NCBI GenBank assembly: GCA_963575745.1
Contig: CAUYUJ010014617.1
Coordinates: 156,001 to 220,000, forward strand
DNA from: Prorocentrum cordatum
Lineage: Eukaryota; Sar; Dinophyceae; Prorocentrales; Prorocentraceae
Direction: 5' to 3'
DNA: 64,000 nt
A program made the translations under genes and the position numbers. The notes beneath the pieces are model-generated. The model had not been told where the DNA came from. It saw only the letters and a list, made by a program, of their open reading frames with translations, and did no database searches. Positions 42,503 through 52,066 of the stretch are shown here, one piece after another; within the stretch, counting starts at the first letter, position 1, and each line of letters begins with the position of its first letter.

Positions 42503-43967
42503 ATGGGCAAGGGCCAGAAGTACTTCCCGCCCGCGAAGAGAGGCAAGTTGCGCGCCTCCTTGAAGGGCACTGGCAAGAAGAAGGCTGTCATGAAGAGCAC
42601 CGCAGCGATGAGGATGAAGAGGGGAGATGCCCCCAAGACTCGCGCCCCGAAGAGCGTGCCACACGTGCGCCACGGAGCCTTGACGACAAAGTCGCGGCGA
42701 GACCGCGAACAGTGGGCACGCTGTCTGAAGGACATCGTGAACCGCCCCCTGAGGACTATCATCAACTTGCTCAAGAAGGATGGCGTCCTGCCCGAATGGC
42801 ACGGCGTGGCTTGTCCGCACTGCCAGAGGTCAACGCTCGGCCCTCTCAAGGACTTCGGGGCGAAGGGGGGCGGGTGGGCGCGCATGTGCAAGGGCAGAGA
42901 CTGCAAGCGCCGCGTACTGCCCCATGCCTTCCACCCTATCTTTCGCGTCGGTACTGGGAAGTCCCATGCTGGGCTTGGTGACCAGGCTGCGATCTTGTTC
43001 TGCGCTGTATCTGGGTGCACGCAGACGACAGTTCGCTACCTGCTGAATAAGAACCGCAAGTTGGCGGAATCCATATACAAGCCTCTGTACGATGCCAGAG
43101 CCAAGCACGTGCGGCAGGAAGAGAAGAAGATCCGCTTCGGCGAGGATGTCGAGTGGCCCGACGTCGAGGCGGACGAGGTCGACGTTGCCAAGGGCGAGGA
43201 CCCAGACGCCACCTGGCGCACCAAGAAGCCAGTGGCGTGGGAGCAGTGGGGCGGGATTGTCCAGCGCGGAGACCCTAAGTCGCTCGTCCTCTTCAGGCTT
43301 CGCCCAGAGAAAACAGTGCGGAGGGCGCCAGGCCCAGGCCCGATCCGCAAGCGCGATTGGGCCCCGCTGGCCAAGAAGTGGCTCAAGCAACGCAAAGTCA
43401 TACTCCACACAAGCGGCGCCCGCTCCTACAAGCTGCGCGTTGACGGCGTGGTCCGCGACTGGGTCGTCCACATGAAGAAGCGCGTGAAGGCCGCTGGTGT
43501 TTGTGTTTGGTTGGGTGGGTGGAGGAGGGGAAGGTGGCCGTCCCTCGCCGACGCCGATTGCGGCGGTGCCCTTTTCTGCCGCAGAGTCAATTGGCTCGAC
43601 CACTTGACCAGAGGTACGATGTGGGCATTGTCAGAGTCGGCGCAGGCAAAGGACAGTCGGCCCCTTTGCCGCTCCTCGCAGGTGAACGGCAAGTACGTGT
43701 GGGTCAAGCCAGCCTTCACGAAGGTCAGGTATCACGACATTGCAGACAATGGATGCTCCAACAAGAAGAAGCGCATCTGGGTGAAGTGCGGGACCCAGAT
43801 CATTGACCGCGTCTGGGGCGGGTTGAGGCCCCAACCGCAAGGTGAACTCCCGCGCGCTGGCAAACAAGGCGAGGTCCTTCCAGTGGTGCTACTGGAACAA
43901 GGGCGAGGACCTGTGGGCGCAGACGGGCAATATGCTTACCGCTCTGTTCCAGCAGCAGCACGAGTGA
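42503..43967 (+). CDS. ISXO2/IS1595-like DDE transposase (intron-containing, one frameshift)
   Basis: The start ATG at 42503 sits in a good context (GCCATGG). A basic N-terminus (1-65) is followed by a zinc ribbon (Cys104-x2-Cys107, Cys129-x4-Cys134). Catalytic core: Asp224 in VEADEVDV; WEQWGGIVQRGDPKSLVLF; then LHTSGARSYK (301-310), where the family usually has Asp after HT, here Ser304; then VVHMKK. A 183-nt GT-AG intron (43499-43681) fits in phase. Exon 2 reads VNGKYVWVKPAFTKVRYH and KCGTQIIDRVWG, which carries the third acidic position. Near 43826 one indel shifts the phase to NRKVNSRALANKARSFQWCYW, ending at TGA 43965-43967. It would cut and join transposon ends. The Ser304 and the frameshift suggest a decayed copy. 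Confidence 0.7.
43499..43681 (+). other. probable spliceosomal intron in the transposase gene
   Basis: 183 nt, GTTTGTG... to ...CTCCTCGCAG, with a pyrimidine-rich 3' end. Removing it keeps the phase and joins KKRVKAAG to VNGKYVWVKP, a continuity expected for the family. The retained sequence would encode a low-complexity Gly/Trp/Arg insert. Confidence 0.55.
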
Positions 43968-44340
43968 GCGAGCCCATCTGCCGCTGCAGAGGCACTGCAT
44001 ACCTCCGTCTCAAATGCCACCTACCCTGGCCCCGCACTGCTTCCCGCACGGCGAAATGTTGGGCCAGCGCAGCGAGAGTGCCCAAACGATATGTGTGCGG
44101 ACGTGCATATTGGTTCTGAGGTTCGAGAAAAACTACGTAGTCTGCCCGCATGGAAAGTCCGCCCGCAAGGGTATGATCAGGAGCAGCCGTCGCCGTCGTC
44201 GCGTCGTCGTCGTTGATTCAGCCCCCGCCCCCCTGCGGTTACCCCCGCCCCCGCTGTGTCCTGCCGCCGCTATTGATCAGGCTTGCACAGGGTGTCCGAA
44301 TACATTCGCACGCGCGCAAGCCACTGGTATATCTCTGCTC

Positions 44341-46257
44341 ATGACCAACCTCCCCGCCCTCGGAATGAAGTCCCTGAGGGCGCACTTGGAGGTCGAGGGG
44401 GCGGACAGCGAGAAGATCCAGCAGGTATTCGAAAAGGTCCGCGGCCACGGCTCGGCCGTCCCGATGTACCAGACGGCGTTGCACCCAGAGGAATTCCAGG
44501 ACGATCCCCCAGCTCTCTACTCTGTAGGGGATCTCCCCCTCATGCCGTCTGAAGGTTGCAAGAAGATGAAGCATGCCTTTGCCGTTGTCTTGAACTACCA
44601 GGGGGGCATCGACATGGCCGCGGTGCGGGAGGCCATGGCGGTCAACGACTACAATGGTCTGCCAGAGCTATTGCGCCCCAGAACAAACTGGGAAGCCCTT
44701 TACACGATGCAGCTGGCACTGGTGCCCGCTGGCGACGGCGACGGGGCAGACATCATCAGGTACTTTCTGTTCTCGGGCCCGCAGCCGTTGGTCGACGTCG
44801 AGGACCGCCCCCTGCGTGAGAATGAAGCGTTGTACACGCTATCTTGGGGCAAGGGAGCGGGCGTCAAGACGCCGTGGGAAATCTTGGTCTACATGATGGA
44901 TCGGCTCGGTGGCACGCACTTCCGTTACCACCTACCCCCGCAGGAGAAGGGCGAAAAGGAGAAGAAGAAGAAGTGCCTTCCCCAGGACATGATCGCATCC
45001 CAGTACCAGTTCATTAAGGACAACGCCCCGCGCGGCAACTTCGATTGCGAACAGATGATGTGGATCGACTTCCAGCTGAACGACCCGCAGAGCCCCATCC
45101 ACAGCTGGAAAGAGGGGAAGATTAAGGAGGTTCTCTCGCACATTAAGGACCAGGGCATTCAGGCGAAAAAGATCACGTACCACCCCATCTTCATCTTCGA
45201 CACAGGGGGCGAGGGCGTCGAGCGCGCGAAGCGCATCGTGCCTACTTTCAAGAGCCACTCCTGCCTCATGGTCGGCGAGCCTGGCGAGGGGAAGACGCCG
45301 TACCTGGAGACGCTGGCATTCGCCATGGGCGACTACTACGCAGAAAAGCTGGGGGACCGCGGCTTGGCCTCGTTCAGAGAGGGGCCAGACCTGGATTTCT
45401 TCAGGGCCGAAGAGGGCACGAAGCACTGCCCGTGCGTCTTTGATGGCGGCGACTTGTTCGAGCAGCGCCCGAAGACGTTGAAGGCTTTCTTGGACGTCGG
45501 CCAGTTCCAGGCGATGACGAGGGAGCGGTGGGGGGCTGCCAAGTTCGTTCGGGGTCAGGCGCGCTTCGCCGCGGAGAACATGTACGACGAGACGGCTGTC
45601 CCCACCATGGACGCGTGGCGCGGTCTGTGCATCTTGTCGCCAGCTGAGGCCAAGCAGAAGCGAAACCAGTACTTCTTCGACGTGCTCAAGCGCACGTTCC
45701 CCAAGGACATGTCCAAAGCGAACGTCATGGCCCTCTTGAAGCGGTCCTCCGCGGTCGTGAACACCCCCAATGACGCGTTCGAGCGCTTGGCGGGTTTGGA
45801 CTCGGACGTGACGAGGGCCCCGATGGTTGGCCACTACATTACCAAGGCAGCGGGGAATATTCTCTACGACTACATCCACAACGGCGCGACGCGGGACGCC
45901 GAGGAATACAACTCGCTGAGGGACAAGCAGCTCCGCTTCATGAAGGCGCTGCTGGACAAGGGTTCCGTGCCCCTGCCTCTCTCGGTCAAGGAGGAGCAGC
46001 CGCCTGACGGCGCCGAGGGCGGCAGTAGTTCGTCGGCGGCCCGCGAGCCCCTCCCGCCCTTGCCCAAGCGCATCTGCTGGGCGAGGTCGTTCGGGAGCAT
46101 CCCGGAGGTCGGGATCGACCTCTCGAGCTCGCCCGAAGAGGCCCGCGGCGCCGCCGCCGCGCCCAGTAGCCAGGACCTCGCCGCTGCGCTCGCCGATGCA
46201 GACAACGGCGATCCGCTCGGCCTGGGCGGCGGAATGAATGCCGATGCGTCGGAATGA
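44341..46257 (+). CDS. P-loop ATPase (AAA+ or helicase-like) of the transposase cassette
   Basis: 638 residues from the ATG at 44341 (the frame is open further upstream without protein-like sequence). An N-terminal region of about 300 residues without recognised domain is followed by Walker A GEPGEGKT (312-319, Lys318). Next comes an acidic CVFDGGDLFE at about 364-373, a Walker B candidate with Asp368 and Asp371. A sensor-like ARFAAEN stretch and a charged C-terminal part follow, with a Ser/Ala/Pro-rich tail from about 545. The frame is intact and codon use is uniformly GC-rich. It sits 373 bp behind the transposase on the same strand. Transposase plus AAA+ ATPase pairs (IstA/IstB, MuA/MuB, Tn7) use the ATPase for target choice; that role is inferred by analogy. 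A viral-type helicase or a host-derived passenger is the alternative. Confidence 0.6.
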   Translation: MTNLPALGMKSLRAHLEVEGADSEKIQQVFEKVRGHGSAVPMYQTALHPEEFQDDPPALYSVGDLPLMPSEGCKKMKHAFAVVLNYQGGIDMAAVREAMAVNDYNGLPELLRPRTNWEALYTMQLALVPAGDGDGADIIRYFLFSGPQPLVDVEDRPLRENEALYTLSWGKGAGVKTPWEILVYMMDRLGGTHFRYHLPPQEKGEKEKKKKCLPQDMIASQYQFIKDNAPRGNFDCEQMMWIDFQLNDPQSPIHSWKEGKIKEVLSHIKDQGIQAKKITYHPIFIFDTGGEGVERAKRIVPTFKSHSCLMVGEPGEGKTPYLETLAFAMGDYYAEKLGDRGLASFREGPDLDFFRAEEGTKHCPCVFDGGDLFEQRPKTLKAFLDVGQFQAMTRERWGAAKFVRGQARFAAENMYDETAVPTMDAWRGLCILSPAEAKQKRNQYFFDVLKRTFPKDMSKANVMALLKRSSAVVNTPNDAFERLAGLDSDVTRAPMVGHYITKAAGNILYDYIHNGATRDAEEYNSLRDKQLRFMKALLDKGSVPLPLSVKEEQPPDGAEGGSSSSAAREPLPPLPKRICWARSFGSIPEVGIDLSSSPEEARGAAAAPSSQDLAAALADADNGDPLGLGGGMNADASE

Positions 46258-46605
46258 GCGGGCGGCCGCTTCGGCGGGGGACAGCCAGCGGCCAACGCTG
46301 CCCCTCGATATTATAAATGCTGATCGATTGTACACTGGCTGCCCCGACTATGCCAAAGACGAGGGAGTCACAGCAGCAACCACAAACGCTACCTTCCAGA
46401 AAACGTTGTCGCCACGTCGCCGTCACCCTCATATTCTTTGTGAACTTGTTCTTCCTTTCCTCACCGTTTGCTGCCCACGTCTCCCGATCGGCTGAGGAAG
46501 GTCTGCTGCCCAAAGCTAGACACAGAGGGTCCATAAGGCGTTGGTAAGGACACCTTGTGAAAACACAAGTCCCGTCCATGCTGCGGCCGCTGTCGTGAGG
46601 AAGCC
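46258..46605. other. 3' flank of the ATPase gene, no gene
   Basis: 350 bp with a short AT-rich ATATTATAAATG near 46309. Nothing else is recognisable, and no terminal inverted repeat was found. Confidence 0.4.
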
Positions 46606-46609
46606 TTGT

Positions 46610-46730
46610 AACACACACACGCACACACACGCACACACACACACACACACACACGCACACACACACATACACACATACACACACACACACACACGCACGC
46701 ACACACACACACACACACGCGCCTGATAGT
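46610..46730. repeat. (CA)n
   Basis: About 110 bp of CA/CACG dinucleotide repeat. Confidence 0.95.
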
Positions 46731-46739
46731 TTTAATCGT

Positions 46740-47440
46740 TTTCGTAAGGGAACTCTTATGACAACGCAGGTATTCTTGATATGTTTGAAGTTTTTGACAA
46801 GACAACCATATACAAACACAGATATTCTTAATATGTTTGATGGTTTTCACAAGGAAACCATGTGAAAACATAGATATTCCTTATATGTATAATGGTTTTC
46901 GTTAGGAAACCCTGTGAAAACACAGATATTCCTGATATGTTGTGGTTTTCTGGAGACGGGCGCCCCTCTTCCTCTTGCGCCACCAGCCTTTGCAGCGCGC
47001 CCGTATCAAGAAAACCACAAAATATCAGGAATATCTGTTTTTTACAAGGTTTCCTAACGAAAACCACAAAAAATATCAGGAATATCTGTGTTTTCACATG
47101 GTTTCCTTATGACAACCATCAAAAATATCAAGAATATCTGTGTTTTCACAAGGTTTCTGTGCGACAACCTTTCAAAATATTAGGAATAGTTGTGTTTTCA
47201 CAGGTGTTCCTGCCTCGCGCATTGTCCCTGAGGGGCGTGGACCTGGGGAGGGAGCAGGGGGAGGGGCGCCCTTTTCCAGAAGACCAACAAATATCAGGAA
47301 TATCTGTGTTTTCACAGGGTTTCCTAACGAAAACCATCAAAAACATCAGGAATAGCTTTGTTTTCATATGGTTTCCTTGCCAAAGCATTCAAACATATCA
47401 GGAATATCTGTGTTTTCATATGGTTTCCTCAGAGAGCAGC
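46740..47440. repeat. ~54-bp tandem array arranged as two inverted halves
   Basis: Units contain GATATTCCTGATATGTT, GGTTTTC and GAAACCNTGTGAAAACA. Units at 46740-46965 run one way and those at 47010-47430 the other. The centre (about 46965-47005) carries GACGGGCGCCCCTC and GCGCGCCCGT as an inverted core. A second GC-rich insert (about 47215-47275) interrupts the right half. Confidence 0.8.
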
Positions 47441-47460
47441 CCCTTTTGTAAGGCTTCTCA

Positions 47461-47605
47461 TAAGGAGGAGGAAGAGGAGCAGCAGGAGGAGGATGAGAGG
47501 AGGAGGAGAAAGAAAAGAGAGGAAACAGAGGAAGAAGCAGAGAAGCAGGAGGAGGGAAAGGAGGAAGAGGAGGAGGAGGAGCAGCAGCAGCAGGAGCAAA
47601 CGATC
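47461..47605. repeat. purine-rich (GGA/GAAGAG)n with (GCA)n
   Basis: AGG/GGA triplets ending in AGCAGCAGCAGC. Confidence 0.85.
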
Positions 47606-47660
47606 AATGATGGATTTGTGGTCGTGGGTGGTTTGGGGTGCGCTGGGGGGGGGGGCGACC

Positions 47661-48117
47661 ATATATATATATATATATGTGCTTCAGGCTCCAAAGGAGC
47701 CTCGTGTATGTTAGCCAAGCGTTTCCCGGCGAATCGGGCCTCCCAAGACTCCAGGTTTCAGCAAGCCTTGCTTAGTAGGCCCTCCGTTTCCCTAGCAACA
47801 AGTTGCAACATATATTATAAACAGAACAGGTTCAACCGAAACCGTTCTGGCTCAAGACCTTGCAGCGTCTCAGCGACGCTGGATTTCTGGTGTGCGTCCA
47901 AGAGACGCAGAGCAGCGAACTGCCCGCAAACAATCAGATCCTGTTCCCCACCATAGTGTGATCAGCATCGCACCGCCACTGCCCCATCGTATACGACCAG
48001 TTTTGAGGCGAGCCCAACACTTCCTATATTTATATCAACACGTTGTCAGAGAAGAGAAGAGAGTAGCATCTATTCAGGATTGCTATCAGGGCAGTGGTCA
48101 GAAGCGGGACCATTGCA
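47661..48117 (+). repeat. 3' LTR, second segment (split)
   Basis: Begins in (AT)n, continues GTGCTTCAGGCTCC... and ends CCATTGCA, the same terminus as the 5' LTR, followed directly by array sequence. It is about 97 percent alike to the corresponding part of 36596-37035 (reverse complement). Confidence 0.8.
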
Positions 48118-48480
48118 CCCTGGGGGCCCCTTGGGGGCCTATTGGGGCTTCCGGGGGGCCTCTTGGGAGCCTCACGGGGCTTCTTGGGAGCCTCTTGATG
48201 GCCTCCGGGGGCGTCCTAAGAGCCTCTCAGGCCGGAGACCTTGAACAGTCGCGCTCTTCGGGCCCTTTGGGTCGCTCTTGGGGCTCTCTTGGGGCGCTCT
48301 CGAGGCCCTCTTGACTTATCTGGGGAGCCTCCTGGGCCGTCTCTGGGCTTTCTTGGGAGCCTCTGCGGCCGTCTTGGAGCGATCTGAAGGGCCTCCTTCG
48401 CGGTCCGGGACCTTGGGGAGGCATGGGAGAGCGCAAGAATGCTTCAAAAACCATTGGAAAATTTATAACTTTCAGCTTCT
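48118..48480 (-). repeat. GGCCCAAGA-array family, copy 4
   Basis: Array with the conserved core at 48411-48468 (GGGAGAGCGCAAGAATGC, then AAAAACCATTGGAAAAT), colinear with copy 3 (shared GTCTTGGAGCGATCTGAAGG). It starts exactly where the LTR ends, so it is the insertion flank of the Copia-like element. Confidence 0.75.
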
Positions 48481-48599
48481 GGGGCCCTTTGGAGGGGCCT
48501 CTGGAGGCGCACGTCGGGCGTTTTGGCGGCGTCGTCGACCGTCCTGAGACAATCTTCGGCGTGTCCGGGGCCTCTGGGGGCTGTCTTTGGGCGTCCGGG

Positions 48600-49830
48600 G
48601 AACCCAGAAATCATGTTCCCGGAGAGGCTTCAGGGAACATGATTTCGAACGAGGCTCTCTTAAGCCTCCCTGAGGCCCTCTTGGGGACCTCCTGGGCCGG
48701 CTTTGGGGCCTCTTGGGCTGTCTTGGGAGGTTCTGTGAGCCCCACAGGCCGACCCTTTTGGGCCGTCTGGGGCCCTCTTGGGTCTCTCTTGGGCTGTCTT
48801 GGGGCTCCTCGGGGGCGTCTGGGGCACTGTGAAGACGAAGCAAGCGAGTATGCTGAAAATGTAAGTTTTACGTGGGGAACTGGCTGATGTTTACCTCTTG
48901 AAGGCCCTCTTGGGGCCCTCTTCGGCCATCTTCAAGCCATCTCGGGCCTCGCTGAGGCTGTCTTGTGGGCCTCTTAGGCGTCCTGGGAACCCGGCAATCA
49001 TGTTCCTGGAGAGGCTTCCGGGAACATGATTTCGAACGAGGCCCTCTTGGGCCTCCCTGAGGCCGTCTTGGGGGCCTCCTGGGCCGGCTTGGGGGCCTCT
49101 TGGGCCGTCTTGGGGGGTTATGTGAGCCCCACGGGACGATCTTTTTGGGCCTTGGGACCTCTTGGGTCTCTCTTGGGCTGTCTTGGGGCTCCGCGGGGGC
49201 GTCTGGGGCACTGTGAAGACGAAGCAAGCGAGCATGCTGAAAATGTAAGTTTTACGCAGCGTATGGGCCGAGTTGTGCCTCTTGAAGGCCCTCTTGGGGC
49301 CCTCTTCGGCCATCTTCAAGCCATCTCGGGCCCTCTTGGGCCTCGCTGAGGCTGTCTTATGGGCCTCTTGGGCGTCCCGGGAGCCGGGAAGTCATGTTCT
49401 GGGAGAGGCTTCGGGGAACATGACCCGGGAGAGGCTTGATGGGCCAGGAGAGGCTCTCTTGCAATACAACGCGGATGATACATTTGGCACAGAGGCCCGC
49501 ACCGCGGAAATCGTGTTCCTGGAGAGGCTTCCAGGAACATGATTTCGAACGAGGCCCTCTTGGGCCTCCCTGAGGGCGTCTTGGGGGCCTCCTTGGCCGG
49601 CTTTGGCGCTTCTTGGGCCGTCCCGTGGGGTTCCATGAGCCCCACAGGCCGACCCTTTTGGGCCGTCTGGGGCCCTCTTGGGTCTCTCTTGGGCTGTTTT
49701 GGGGCTCCGCGGGGGCGTGTGGGGCACTGTGAAGACGAAGCCAGCGAGTATGCTGAAAATGTACGTTTTGCAAAAGGAATGGGCCGATTTTTGCCTCTTC
49801 AAGGCCCTCTGGCCCGGGGCAGTCCCAAGG
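48600..49830 (-). repeat. ~390-bp tandem unit with hairpin and AT core
   Basis: Units carry a palindromic hairpin (48608-48645, 48996-49031, 49391-49424, 49508-49545), a GAGCCCCAC(A/G)GG stretch, a GGCACTGTGAAGACGAAGC word and an AT-rich core (48844, 49229, 49744; GCGAGTATGCTGAAAATGTA). Spacing is 384-395 bp except for the last unit (about 515 bp), which has an extra hairpin. Confidence 0.85.
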
Positions 49831-49911
49831 GGTCTGTGACCCCCCAAAGGTTCCGGGGGGCGCCCATGGGGGATATGACGGCAATGGCCCAGCCCCCCCC
49901 TGGCCTACTCC

Positions 49912-49961
<50 letters not shown>

Positions 49962-49962
49962 G
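49912..49962. repeat. (TA)n(TG)n
   Basis: TA then TG dinucleotides. Confidence 0.95.
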
Positions 49963-50219
49963 ATCTATGATGTGTGTACGTGCATGCGCGCGCGGGGAGT
50001 GGCACATGTGTAACAGAAGAGCCTCGACGTATCAAACTACACACGACGTGGAAAACCACACAATCCTGATTGCACGTGCGCTTCCGCCTCTCATAGTCGC
50101 AAGTGAGTGCGCGGAGGCCGGAACTGACTCGGCTATCAAACTCTGAGAGCTGGACTCCGAGAGCTCTGAAACACAGGAACAGCTGAAAGGGGCTCAATTA
50201 TTGTCGGCCATGGGGTGCT

Positions 50220-50850
50220 TCTCTGGAGCCGGCTGGGGACCTCGTGGGGGCCTCCTGGGACGTCTTTGGGGCGCCGCGGGAGCCTCTGGGAAGATCTTCG
50301 AGTCAGGCCCAGGCGGAAGGTTTGACACGTGTGACTGTCGGCTACTACAGCCTTCTTTTGGAGGCCTGCATGGGCCTCTTGGGGCGTCGTGGGAGCGTCT
50401 GGGAAGATCATGGGGCGATCCTGAAGCGGAGTGTTCGACACACGATGTCGTGCTCCCCCTCCTGGCCCTCATTGGAGCCTTCTTCGGGCTGTCGTGAACC
50501 GTTGTGAAAACGTCTGGGGCCGTCATGGCGCTCTTACGCACCGTCGTGACGCCCTCTTGAATCGATTGGGCTCCTTGGGGCGACCTCGGGGGCTTCTTGA
50601 ACCGTCTTCAGCCCTTTTCAGGTCGTGTTGGGTCCATCTTGGGGCAGTCTTGGGGGTTCCTTGGGCCGTCTTGGAGCGTGGAAGCGTGAAAATGGGACAA
50701 CGCCGAATTCCTGCAAGAACCATGGGAAGTTCACGGTATTCTGCCATTTGGGCTCGCTTGGGAGCCCTCGTGGACCTCCTTTGGTGCCTTTCGGGCGCCT
50801 CTTGGGCAATCTGGAGGCCGTGTTAAGTGTCTTGGTATGCTTTTGAGCTG
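50220..50850 (-). repeat. GGCCCAAGA-array family, copy 5
   Basis: CTTGGGG/GGGCCTCTTG words with the conserved core at 50672-50732 (CTTGGAGCGTGGAAGCG, then CCGAATTCCTGCAAGAACC). Confidence 0.7.
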
Positions 50851-51837
50851 TCGACGAGCTGTCTTGGGCAATATTGGAGGCCTTTGTGATCCATTCGAGA
50901 AAGCCGGAGGGCCGAAAGTACGCTGTGCAGGGGCGTCCGAGCAGGCCGGGAGCCGAAATGCGCTCGGGGGTGAGTGGGTGGGCCCTACGAAACAGAACGA
51001 TCATAGCATCGCAGTTATATAGAGAGACCGAGGAAGAGAGCGAGAGGGAGAGGGGGAGCCGCCCCTGCGCCCCTGGCCCTGCTTGGCCGCCCCTGCGCCC
51101 CGCTTCTTCCTCCTCTCTCCTCCCCGAACGTTCTGGCACTGCCGTCCCGCGCAACCTGGCGTGGTTCGGCACCAGGGGGCCACCGCCAGCCGACCCTGCT
51201 CGGGCCTGGTTGTCCCCTGAGTGTGGGGACTGCCCTTCTTCCCCCTCCCCCCCGAGAGAGGGAGAGGGAAAGAGAGAGGGGTCCTGGGGGTTGTGACCCC
51301 CCCGCGGGGGCGGGGGGGAGCACCCCTCCCTGGGAGAGGCTTTCGGCTCCAGAGCGTCAGCGTCGTCGTCGTCCCCCTTCAAGGTCGGCGGCACCGGCTG
51401 CTAGGCCTTCGCAATTAAGCGAGAGAGAAAAAGGAAACCATGATGGACCCATGAACCCGGAAAGGGGTATAGAATGTTGAAGACACCGGTAATCATGATG
51501 CCGTGCCGCAAGTTCCGCTACTCTGTGCTGCGACGCGCCGCGCTACGTTGCACTGCGATGCCACGTTGCGCCGACGCCGAACTGGGCGACGGGCACTTGC
51601 AATGCTGAAGGTATCGATGGCGATGTGCAGTGCTAGGGGCTGTACTACGCCGTGCTATACTGACATGGAACTTGTGATGCTGCGCTGAACTGTGCTGTGC
51701 TCTATTGCGTTGTGGATCAACTCGCCCGTGGCCTCCGAATCCTGATCGAACTGATTTGGATCTTAAGCTCGAGCTGCCTGAACGCGTGGCTCGCCTTGAG
51801 CTGGCCGCAATCGAAACGCGCGGGGGCGCTCGACCAG
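50851..51837. other. no gene seen; contains a dispersed module and low-complexity block
   Basis: 51362-51425 repeats the module at 9810-9880. 51500-51720 is a degenerate TGCTG/GCGCC low-complexity stretch. Short G/A and C runs occur at 51240-51330. No protein is recognised. Confidence 0.45.
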
Positions 51838-51958
51838 CTCGAGCTCAAGATCCGATTCAGTTCCGAAGCTGGGCGAAGCAACGCTCCACATGTGAAGCGT
51901 GGGACCGCCCTCGCGACACCGAACTGGGCGGCGGGCACTTGCAGTGTTTTTCCCTACC
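51838..51958 (+). repeat. 120-bp direct repeat, copy 1
   Basis: TCGAGCTCAAGAT through GGGCACTTGCAGTG, about 97 percent identical to 54107-54225 in the same orientation. Confidence 0.9.
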
Positions 51959-52066
51959 TAGACTCTGCCTAGAAGGGTTCTTACTCTCTTAGCTTAAAGG
52001 GGCCGGGCAGTGCAAAGCGCCCCGGGCGGTTCCCCCAGTCCCCTGGGAGCGGTTCCCCCCAGTCCC

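Larger units (their letters stand above)
40278..47660 (+). mobile_element. 7.4-kb segment splitting the LTR: transposase + ATPase cassette
   Basis: Bounded on both sides by the AT run of the Copia LTR, so it was probably gained after the LTR. Contents: an array-family fragment (40340-40545), a (GAT)n run, a dispersed repeat in two direct copies (40661-40765 and 42074-42160), two small frames, an ISXO2-like transposase (42503-43967), a P-loop ATPase (44341-46257), CA repeats and an inverted 54-bp array. I could not identify terminal inverted repeats, so its limits as a single transposon are unproven. Slippage or recombination at AT repeats is another way to bring it here. Confidence 0.45.

Noticed and set aside
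44932-46335. 467-codon minus-strand frame opposite the ATPase
   Set aside because: It is the antisense shadow of the GC-rich ATPase gene, whose plus-strand frame has the Walker motif.
48227-50007. Overlapping ~100-200-codon frames in the 390-bp tandem units
   Set aside because: Repeat-derived, with no conservation of one frame among units.
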